Assembly (NCBI GenBank): GCA_009774615.1
Contig: VSOC01000109.1
Location: 1 to 12,723, forward strand
Length of the DNA stretch: 12,723 nucleotides
Reading direction: 5' to 3'
DNA from: Lachnospiraceae bacterium
GTDB taxonomy: Bacteria; Bacillota; Clostridia; Lachnospirales; Lachnospiraceae
The notes beneath the pieces are model-generated. The model had not been told where the DNA came from. It searched no databases and saw only the letters and a program-made list of their open reading frames with translations. The translations under genes were made by a program, and so were the position numbers. Position 1 is the first letter of the stretch. The number at the start of each line of letters is the position of its first letter. This document shows, one piece after another, positions 7,525 to 12,723 of this stretch.

Positions 7525-7548
7525 TTGCTGTGAACGTGTGAACAGTAA
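7525..7548 (+). repeat. 24-bp imperfect palindrome, copy C
   Basis: It begins 11 bp after the ribU stop. Arms GTTGCTGT (7524-7531) and ACAGTAAC (7542-7549) can pair over 8 bp with one G-T wobble around a 10-nt loop. Flanking CCGG at 7516-7519 and 7550-7553 could extend the fold asymmetrically. No T tract follows, so it is not a standard intrinsic terminator, though it may protect the 3' end of the ribU mRNA. Confidence 0.6.
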
Positions 7549-7587
7549 CCCGGATTTCGCAACGGATTTTGCCGCATGACGACTATC

Positions 7588-7616
7588 TTGTGTTTCCTGC
7601 GAATATGTTTTATAAT
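7588..7616 (+). promoter_or_regulatory. Promoter of the DUF885 lipoprotein gene
   Basis: TTGTGT (7588-7593), a 17-bp spacer and a perfect TATAAT (7611-7616). Transcription would begin near 7623, leaving a leader of about 25 nt before the ATG at 7648. Confidence 0.7.
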
Positions 7617-7647
7617 AAGAGAGCAGATTATAAATTCGGAGGAAATT

Positions 7648-9507
7648 ATGTATAATTGTTCACACAAACTTCAGCTGCCGCAGATTTTCCGAAAACCTGC
7701 GGCTTTTCTTCTTGCAGTATCCATCAGTACATCGTCGCTGCTGAGCGGATGTTCTTTCTCTGCGCGTCTTCCTTCACCATCCTTTACTTCCTCAAAGGAG
7801 CAGGAGATGTCATCGGATCAGGCGGCTTTTGACCAGCTTACTGATAAAATTTTCGATGAAAATGTCAATGCGTCCATTATTGATCTCCATTATACGATGA
7901 TGAATCCTGAACAGATGGGTATTGAGCCGCCGGATAGCCCCTATGGAACGTTTACCCTGGAGGAAATGCAGAGGGAAACAAAAAAACTGGAAGGTTATTC
8001 GGATGCGCTGAAAGCAGTGAAAAAGCAGAATCTGGATAAAGAAAGCCAGGTCGATTACGAAATTCTGGAAACTTATCTGGAAACTGAGCTTTCCTGTGCC
8101 GGTCTGGAATTGTACGTCCAGCCGCTGGCACCCACAATTGGTGTTCAGGCACAGCTTCCCGTGCTTTTGGCAGAATATCGTTTTTACCGAAGGGAGGATA
8201 TCGAAGATTATTTTTCTCTGCTTGAAGGACTGGACGAATATTTTGGGCAGATCCTGGAGATGGAGCAGAAGAAGGCTGCTGCCGGGCTGATGATCAGCGA
8301 TAAGGCTATTGACCGTATCCTGGATTCCTGCCGCCCCTACCTTGAGGACGGGAAGGATTGTCTTTTGTATGGAACCTTTGCCGGACGTCTTGAGGAAATC
8401 AAAGATTTTAACGGCAATCCTCCCCTGACGGATGAAGAAAAAGCCGCTTATCAACAGCGGCATGAGGAATTAATCACCCATGCCTTTATTCCGGCTTACC
8501 ATAATCTGATGGAGGGCCTGGAAAAGCTTAAGGGAACAGGAAGGGTGGAAGGAGGATTGTGCAATTATCCGGACGGAAAGGATTATTACCGCTATATGGT
8601 CTATTCTTCGACCTATACTTCCTGCAAGAATGTCAATACCCTGCGAAAGACCATTGAAAAGCGTATTTCCGAGGATTTTAACGCAGCGGCAAAGCTTTTG
8701 GCAGAAAATCCCGGGCTTTATGATCAGTTATCCGGATTTTCTTTTACCCTTTCTGATCCGGAAGAGATTCTTTCCTGCCTTCAGGAAAAAATCGGTGCGG
8801 ATTATCCGGAACCTATCAGCAGGGAGTATTCGCTGCACTATGTACCGGAGGCATTAGAAGATGTGTTAAGTCCGGCGTTTTATCTGACACCGCCCATGGA
8901 TCTGCCGGACAGCAATACGATTTACATTAACCGGGGAAGCTATGCTGCAAAGGATCAGCTCTTTACCACTTTGGCGCATGAAGGCTATCCCGGGCATTTA
9001 TACCAGTCTTCTTATTTTATCCGCAGGGAGCCAAAGCCCTTCCGCCATCTTCTTTCCTTTAGTTCCTACAAGGAGGGATGGGCGACCTATGTCGAATATG
9101 ATTCCTGCCGCCTGGACGAAAAGATTAGCCCGGAGGTGGCCGAACTGATGAATTTAAATTCCTCGATTAATCTTGGAATCCACGCCTATCTGGATATTAT
9201 GGTCAATGATCAGGGATGGAATCTGGAACAGGTTTCCGACTATGTCAGCCAGTATTTTGAGGACCCAAATCAGGAACTTGCCCGTGCACTTTTAGAGGCC
9301 ATGGTGGATAATCCGACGAATTATCTGGAATATTATGTGGGCTATCTGGAGTTTTCGGATATGCGGAAAAAAGCAGAAAAGGCACTGGGAAAAGCATTTG
9401 AAGCGAAAGCCTTTCATCAGTTTCTTTTGGACATCGGCCCGGCTCCCTTTGCCGTTATCCGAAAGCATCTGGAGGACTGGATAAAGGAACGAAAAAAATC
9501 CTGGTAA
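7648..9507 (+). CDS. DUF885-family lipoprotein, putative zinc metallopeptidase
   Basis: 619 aa. The ATG at 7648 is chosen because TCGGAGGAAATT precedes it and the product then begins with a lipoprotein signal: KPAAFLLAVSISTSSLLSGC, with Cys35 the lipidation site. An upstream extension would include the promoter. The mature protein is thus predicted to be anchored on the outer face of the membrane. The long helical body fits the DUF885 family, whose members resemble gluzincin carboxypeptidases. The signature HEGYPGH is at residues 444-450 (TLAHEGYPGHLYQ), giving two likely metal-binding His and a catalytic Glu445. A conserved KEGWATYVEY follows, with Glu476 the likely third metal ligand. Metal binding and peptidase activity are inferred from the family; the substrate is unknown, possibly peptides taken from the environment. 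Nothing nearby indicates a pathway, and the gene has its own promoter. Confidence 0.88.
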   Translation: MYNCSHKLQLPQIFRKPAAFLLAVSISTSSLLSGCSFSARLPSPSFTSSKEQEMSSDQAAFDQLTDKIFDENVNASIIDLHYTMMNPEQMGIEPPDSPYGTFTLEEMQRETKKLEGYSDALKAVKKQNLDKESQVDYEILETYLETELSCAGLELYVQPLAPTIGVQAQLPVLLAEYRFYRREDIEDYFSLLEGLDEYFGQILEMEQKKAAAGLMISDKAIDRILDSCRPYLEDGKDCLLYGTFAGRLEEIKDFNGNPPLTDEEKAAYQQRHEELITHAFIPAYHNLMEGLEKLKGTGRVEGGLCNYPDGKDYYRYMVYSSTYTSCKNVNTLRKTIEKRISEDFNAAAKLLAENPGLYDQLSGFSFTLSDPEEILSCLQEKIGADYPEPISREYSLHYVPEALEDVLSPAFYLTPPMDLPDSNTIYINRGSYAAKDQLFTTLAHEGYPGHLYQSSYFIRREPKPFRHLLSFSSYKEGWATYVEYDSCRLDEKISPEVAELMNLNSSINLGIHAYLDIMVNDQGWNLEQVSDYVSQYFEDPNQELARALLEAMVDNPTNYLEYYVGYLEFSDMRKKAEKALGKAFEAKAFHQFLLDIGPAPFAVIRKHLEDWIKERKKSW

Positions 9508-9524
9508 ATATAGAAAAAACAGGC

Positions 9525-9530
9525 TATAAT
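9525..9530 (+). promoter_or_regulatory. Likely -10 box of the sufC-sufB-like operon
   Basis: A perfect TATAAT lies 52 bp before the first operon gene. There is no convincing -35 (TGGTAA at 17 bp spacing matches 3 of 6) and no extended -10, which suggests help from an activator or a weak promoter. Just downstream are small inverted repeats (TACT-6-AGTA at 9529-9542 and ATTCA-4-TGAAT at 9550-9563), either of which could be an operator, but both are short enough to occur by chance. Confidence 0.4.
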
Positions 9531-9582
9531 ACTTAGGGCAGTACAGTTGATTCAGCAATGAATACAGGAGGAAAGCAAAATT

Positions 9583-10323
9583 ATGCTTACATTAGAGAAT
9601 ATATCATTTGATGTGGAGGACGCAAAAGGGGATAAGGGAATTATCAAAGATTTAAGCTTATCGATAAAGGACGGAAGCTTTGTGGTGATTACCGGGCCAA
9701 ACGGCGGAGGAAAATCAACGTTAGCCAGACTGATTGCCGGGATCGAGCGTCCTACGGCGGGGAAGATTTTCTTTGACGGGGAGGATATCACGGAAAAAAG
9801 CGTGACCGACCGTGCGAATCTGGGCATCAGCTATGCCTTTCAGCAGCCCGTCCGCTTTAAGGGTGTCCAGGTGCTGGACTTAATCCGTCTGGCGGCAAAG
9901 CAGAACCTTTCTGCGGCGGAAGCCTGCCGTTATCTGTCGGAGGTAGGGCTTTGCGCAAAGGATTATATTAGCCGCGAGGTAAATGCCAGTCTTTCCGGCG
10001 GGGAATTAAAGCGGATTGAGATTGCCACGGTGCTTGCCCGTGCTTCCCGGCTTTCGGTGTTTGACGAGCCGGAGGCAGGGATTGATCTGTGGAGCTTCCA
10101 GAATTTAATCCAGGTTTTTGAACGGATGCGGGAGAATACCAAGGGATCCATTTTAATTATTTCCCACCAGGAGAGGATTTTAAATATTGCCGATGAAATT
10201 ATCGTGATTGCCGACGGGCAGATTACCCGAAAGGGGAAGAAGGAGGAGATTCTCCCGGCGATTTTAGGGACGGCTTCGGCAGTCGATGCCTGCAACATGT
10301 TCTATAAAGGAGGGAACCGATAA
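9583..10323 (+). CDS. sufC: SufC-like Fe-S cluster assembly ATPase (SmsC type)
   Basis: 246 aa. The ATG at 9583 follows an ACAGGAGGAAAGC ribosome site. It is a soluble ABC-type ATPase that drives the SufB-like scaffold in Fe-S cluster assembly in the cytoplasm. Visible motifs: Walker A GPNGGGKST (38-46), Q-loop FQQP (86-89), signature LSGGELKRIEIA (137-148) with the ELKR(I/V)E form typical of SufC, Walker B LSVFDEPEAGID (157-168) and switch His195 (IISH). Length is normal for SufC. There is no membrane partner; instead the gene overlaps the next one at TAATG by one base, so the two are translationally coupled. The pair without SufS, SufU or SufD alongside matches the minimal SMS arrangement. 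Alternative symbol: smsC. Confidence 0.92.
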   Translation: MLTLENISFDVEDAKGDKGIIKDLSLSIKDGSFVVITGPNGGGKSTLARLIAGIERPTAGKIFFDGEDITEKSVTDRANLGISYAFQQPVRFKGVQVLDLIRLAAKQNLSAAEACRYLSEVGLCAKDYISREVNASLSGGELKRIEIATVLARASRLSVFDEPEAGIDLWSFQNLIQVFERMRENTKGSILIISHQERILNIADEIIVIADGQITRKGKKEEILPAILGTASAVDACNMFYKGGNR

Positions 10324-11243
10324 TGATGGATGAAATGCAGAAGACATTGCTTGCCCAGGTGGCGGATCTTCACGAAGTTCCCGAGGGCGCGTACAATATC
10401 CGGGCAAACGGACAGATGGCCGGGCGAAATACCACGGCAAATATTGATATTATTTCCAAGGAGGACGGAAAGGGAATCGATATCCGCATTAAGCCGGGGA
10501 CGAAGCATGAAAGCGTGCACATCCCCGTTGTGGTAAGCAAAAGCGGGTTAAAGGATCTGGTGTACAATGATTTTTATATCGGTGAGGATGCCGATGTGGT
10601 GATTATCGCCGGGTGCGGAATCCATAACTGCGGCGACCAGGATTCGGAGCACAACGGTATTCACCGCTTCTTTATCGGAAAGAATGCTAAAGTAAAGTAT
10701 GTGGAAAAACACTACGGCAGCGGCGACGGAAGGGGCGGACGGATCTTAAATCCGGGTACGGAGATTACGATGGAAGAGGGCAGCTTTATGGAGATGGAGA
10801 GCACCCAGATTAAAGGGGTGGACTCCACCGACCGGAATACCACGGCAAACCTTGCTTCCGGAGCGAAGCTGGTGATCCGGGAAAGGCTTCTTACCCACGG
10901 AAACCAGACCGCTATCAGCCGCTTTGAAGTCAGCTTAAACGGGGAGGATGCCAGTGCAAATGTTATTTCCCGATCGGTTGCCAGGGAAGAGTCCAGCCAG
11001 ACGTTTATCTCCCGTATTAACGGCAATGCAAAATGTGCGGGCCATACCGAGTGCGACGCGATTATTATGGACAATGCCAAAATTTCCGCCGTGCCGGAAC
11101 TTACGGCAAATAACCCGGATGCTGCGCTGATCCATGAGGCAGCGATAGGAAAGATTGCCGGAGAACAGATTATTAAGCTGATGACCTTAGGGCTTACGGA
11201 ACAAGAGGCAGAGGCGCAGATTATTAACGGGTTTTTGAAATAG
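10323..11243 (+). CDS. sufB: Short SufB-like Fe-S scaffold protein (SmsB type)
   Basis: 306 aa from the ATG at 10323; a second in-frame ATG at 10326 is equally possible. An AGGAGG site (10308-10313) lies in the end of the upstream gene. The protein is one SufBD-type right-handed beta-helix domain, far shorter than E. coli SufB (about 495 aa), lacking most of the N-terminal region. The C-terminal core is clear: KCAGHTECDAIIMD (237-250, with Cys238, His241, Glu243 and Cys244 as candidate ligands), PELTANNPDAALIHEAAIGK (His271-Glu272), then the helical tail LMTLGLTEQEAEAQIINGFL usual in this superfamily. In known SUF systems the SufB Cys and partner acidic/His residues hold the nascent cluster. 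With no SufD nearby it probably forms a homodimer with two SufC-like subunits, as proposed for SmsC2B2. Alternative symbol: smsB. Confidence 0.88.
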   Translation: MMDEMQKTLLAQVADLHEVPEGAYNIRANGQMAGRNTTANIDIISKEDGKGIDIRIKPGTKHESVHIPVVVSKSGLKDLVYNDFYIGEDADVVIIAGCGIHNCGDQDSEHNGIHRFFIGKNAKVKYVEKHYGSGDGRGGRILNPGTEITMEEGSFMEMESTQIKGVDSTDRNTTANLASGAKLVIRERLLTHGNQTAISRFEVSLNGEDASANVISRSVAREESSQTFISRINGNAKCAGHTECDAIIMDNAKISAVPELTANNPDAALIHEAAIGKIAGEQIIKLMTLGLTEQEAEAQIINGFLK

Positions 11244-11257
11244 TGTGAGTATCTGTG

Positions 11258-11286
11258 TTGTCAGCCATTTTCTGAACGTGGATTAT
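11258..11286 (+). promoter_or_regulatory. Candidate promoter of the 290-aa gene
   Basis: TTGTCA (11258-11263), a 17-bp spacer and GATTAT (11281-11286; 4 of 6 consensus positions). If real, transcription starts near 11293 and the hairpin at 11299-11341 becomes the very 5' end of the mRNA. Confidence 0.4.
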
Positions 11287-11298
11287 GCGGAAAAAACA

Positions 11299-11341
11299 AA
11301 GAGGCTGTTCTTCGTCGTTGACAGGACGAGAGCAGCCTTTT
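11299..11341 (+). terminator. Terminator-like hairpin between the Suf-like operon and the 290-aa gene
   Basis: A long stem pairs AAGAGGCTG (11299-11307) with CAGCCTTTT (11333-11341), then TTC/GAG with one bulged T, then TCGTC/GACGA; the loop is GTTGACAG. It is preceded by AAAAAA and ends in TTTT, so it could terminate in either direction. It ends only 24 nt before the start codon of the next gene. Confidence 0.65.
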
Positions 11342-11365
11342 GTCAAAGAACGAAAGGAAGGAAAC

Positions 11366-12238
11366 ATGGAAAGAAAGGAATATGAAAAAACCACTGATTA
11401 CGAGAATGCATTACAGATTTTAAAGGATTTTACAAACGAAGTTTTAGGAAATGATATTGATTTATTGCGAACATTCTGCTTTGACAATTTGAATAAGTTT
11501 GTGGGTGATATTTGTGATCCGGATATGTATTTGATTGTACAGGCAATTTACATTATTCTCTGGGGCAATATTTATGATCTGGCATTTGAAAAAATGGGTT
11601 CATGGGACTGGAACGGAACATATGCGTTCCGTGGTGATACGATGAATTCCTTTGGCTCATTATTTGGAAAAGCAGGAGAAAACAATGCATTTGCCTATCG
11701 TGCCAAATATTTTGGTGCAGATAAGAATCCGGAGCTGTGGAACAAAATTAATGAGTTTTACCGAATGTATCATTGGCTTGGCAATTTCATTGTATTACCT
11801 AATAGGGGAAATGTTAAATATGGAATAAATGGAGCCAGAGCAAATTTTAAAACAGGTATGAGAGATTATTTTGACTGGTTCTTGTTATCCGTGGGCAATT
11901 ATCAGGAGAAAGTTAAAAGTGGAGATATTCATCTGAGCAAATTTGAAATGCAGCTTCAGCAGAATCCGGAATATAATCCATATTTTATGAGGATTGAAGA
12001 GTGGGAAGAAAAATTTTTCTTAAAACACTATTTTAAGGATGGTGCACCAAAATTACTTTTTCATACACCGTTAGAAAGACGTTTGCTGATTACGGCAGAG
12101 CCCCAGAATCGTAAGGGAGAATCATATTATACAGACGAAGAGTATTTGGAACTTATGGAAGATTATATTGATAAATCAAAAGAAGTTATCGAGTTTCGCA
12201 CAAACAAGATGGTTGATTTCCTGAAAGAAAAATTATAG
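11366..12238 (+). CDS. A+T-rich orphan protein of unknown function
   Basis: 290 aa. The ATG at 11366 follows GAAAGGAAGGAAAC; the frame is open upstream from 11285, but that part runs through the terminator-like hairpin. I do not recognise a named family with confidence. There is no signal peptide or clear membrane helix; it looks like a soluble, aromatic-rich, mostly helical cytoplasmic protein. Distinct segments: IVQAIYIILWGNIYDLAFEK (57-76), a central block with DWNGTYAFRGDTMNSFGSLFG (81-101), FYRMYHWLGNFIVLPNR (131-147) and NGARANFKTGMRDYFDWFLL (155-174), and a charged C terminus. The middle block resembles an uncharacterised Firmicutes family seen in defence or accessory neighbourhoods (weak memory, not shown here). 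Codon use is clearly more A+T-rich than in the suf-like genes just upstream, suggesting separate acquisition. It lies directly before a gene hit by a mobile element. Confidence 0.8.
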   Translation: MERKEYEKTTDYENALQILKDFTNEVLGNDIDLLRTFCFDNLNKFVGDICDPDMYLIVQAIYIILWGNIYDLAFEKMGSWDWNGTYAFRGDTMNSFGSLFGKAGENNAFAYRAKYFGADKNPELWNKINEFYRMYHWLGNFIVLPNRGNVKYGINGARANFKTGMRDYFDWFLLSVGNYQEKVKSGDIHLSKFEMQLQQNPEYNPYFMRIEEWEEKFFLKHYFKDGAPKLLFHTPLERRLLITAEPQNRKGESYYTDEEYLELMEDYIDKSKEVIEFRTNKMVDFLKEKL

Positions 12239-12345
12239 GTATATAAAGGCTGCAAGTGATATGGTTGAAGTGCTGATGCAAAGCCGCTGAAAAATGACAC
12301 GGGTTAGAAATCTGGTTCGAGTTTTTTTGCTGGAAGAATTTATAG

Positions 12346-12723
12346 ATGATGTATGAAGGGAGAAAGCGGAAGATGAAAAGCAAACATAATAATTTTGTGG
12401 TTTTTCTGGATGTGGATGGGGTACTTAATACGAGAACTACTTGTCAGCGCACACCAGACGGTTATACCGGCATCGATGACGCACGTGTTGTTATACTAGT
12501 ACTGCATTGCGTAAATTCCAGTGAATATGCACCCGCTGTCTACGTCATCTGTAAACCCCACGAAACTCGACGTAGCACCACTACGCCTTCGTTTCGCGGG
12601 ATTCACATCTAACGCAGACATCAGGTACCTATTCACCGTTATTTACGCAACACAGTACTAGCAAATGTAATTGAAAAATATGGGGGAGGAGATGTTGTTT
12701 TATCATCAGATTGGAAGGATATG
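12346..12723 (+). pseudogene. HAD-like phosphatase gene (HAD_SAK_2-like) interrupted by a palindromic insertion; runs off the window
   Basis: The start is ATG 12346 (GGAAG nine bases upstream) or ATG 12373; the choice is open. The first 51 codons give FVVFLDVDGVLNTRTT, with the HAD motif I aspartates D22 and D24, and GYTGIDDARVVIL. The frame then enters the inserted element and stops at TAA 12610-12612 inside it, giving an 88-aa product whose last 37 residues are element-derived. From CTA 12658 the original frame resumes, ANVIEKYGGGDVVLSSDWKDM, matching HAD motif II (VVLSSDW). Removing 162 bp joins ...VVIL to ANVIEKYGGG without any frame shift. The family resembles the HAD domain of 'Swiss Army Knife' RNA-repair proteins. 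As it stands the phosphatase lacks motifs II-IV unless the two halves are expressed separately. Confidence 0.82.
12499..12658. mobile_element. 160-bp palindromic MITE-like element, TA target duplicated within CTAG
   Basis: Terminal inverted repeats GTACTGCATTGCGTAAAT (12499-12516) and ATTTACGCAACACAGTAC (12641-12658) match at 16 of 18 positions. CTAG occurs at both ends (12496-12499 and 12658-12661), so the target is TA inside CTAG, or CTAG itself. Beyond the ends, pairing continues almost to the centre: arms of 80 and 81 nt (12496-12575 and 12581-12661) around a 5-nt loop CACCA. It encodes no transposase. TA duplication within CTAG is known for IS630 of the IS630/Tc1/mariner group, which has mobilised small elements such as pneumococcal RUP; that parentage is inference. 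It interrupts a HAD-phosphatase gene. Confidence 0.85.

Noticed and set aside
7517..7569. Three CGGATTT/GGATTT repeats after ribU.
   Set aside because: The unit is only 6-7 bp with irregular spacing; it could easily arise by chance next to the palindrome.
9550..9563. ATTCA-GCAA-TGAAT inverted repeat as an operator for the Fe-S operon.
   Set aside because: Only 5 bp per arm and no match to a known Rrf2/IscR-type site that I can vouch for; left as a note in the promoter entry.
12300..12330. GGTTCGAGTTTTTTT looks like a tRNA T-arm plus terminator.
   Set aside because: No acceptor, D or anticodon arms can be found in the preceding bases, and GGTTCGA alone is not evidence for a tRNA.

Overview
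The window looks like a chromosomal segment from a Gram-positive anaerobe of class Clostridia, most likely a gut Lachnospiraceae. The evidence is strong AGGAGG-type ribosome binding sites, moderate G+C, cell-wall-binding surface proteins ending in a VDxNGVW(I/V)Q tail, an FMN-riboswitch-controlled riboflavin ECF transporter component, and a two-gene SufC/SufB-like Fe-S pair. All recognisable genes are on the + strand. The taxonomic placement is inferred from gene content.

Positions 1-6500 are a cell-surface region. It opens with the 3' part of a very large exported protein made of alternating Ig-like/MBG-like beta repeats, followed by a Ser/Gly linker and cell-wall-binding repeats. A strong terminator follows. 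Next comes a 562-aa protein of unknown function with a Ser-rich centre and a single C-terminal membrane helix. After it is a 288-aa secreted protein whose cell-wall-binding C terminus ends in the same signature as the giant protein. The leader of this last gene contains a hairpin followed by six T residues.

Positions 6500-9510 hold a consensus promoter, an FMN riboswitch, an intrinsic terminator acting as expression platform, ribU, and then a DUF885 lipoprotein (putative zinc peptidase) with its own promoter. Positions 9525-11243 hold a compact operon, a SufC-like ATPase and a short 306-aa SufB-like scaffold, matching the minimal SMS (SmsC-SmsB) type of Fe-S assembly system.

Positions 11244-12723 have a different character. 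A terminator-like hairpin sits in front of an A+T-rich 290-aa orphan gene. A HAD-phosphatase gene follows, split by a 160-bp almost fully palindromic element with inverted ends, flanked by a duplicated TA within CTAG. Removing 162 bp restores the HAD reading frame exactly. The two arms of the element differ mainly by transitions that all become G-U pairs in RNA from the minus strand, which suggests it is maintained as a folded RNA. This MITE-like insertion is the most striking signal in the window.

A second unexplained signal is a 24-bp imperfect palindrome present three times, each at or just after a stop codon. It is separate from any recognised gene or standard terminator.
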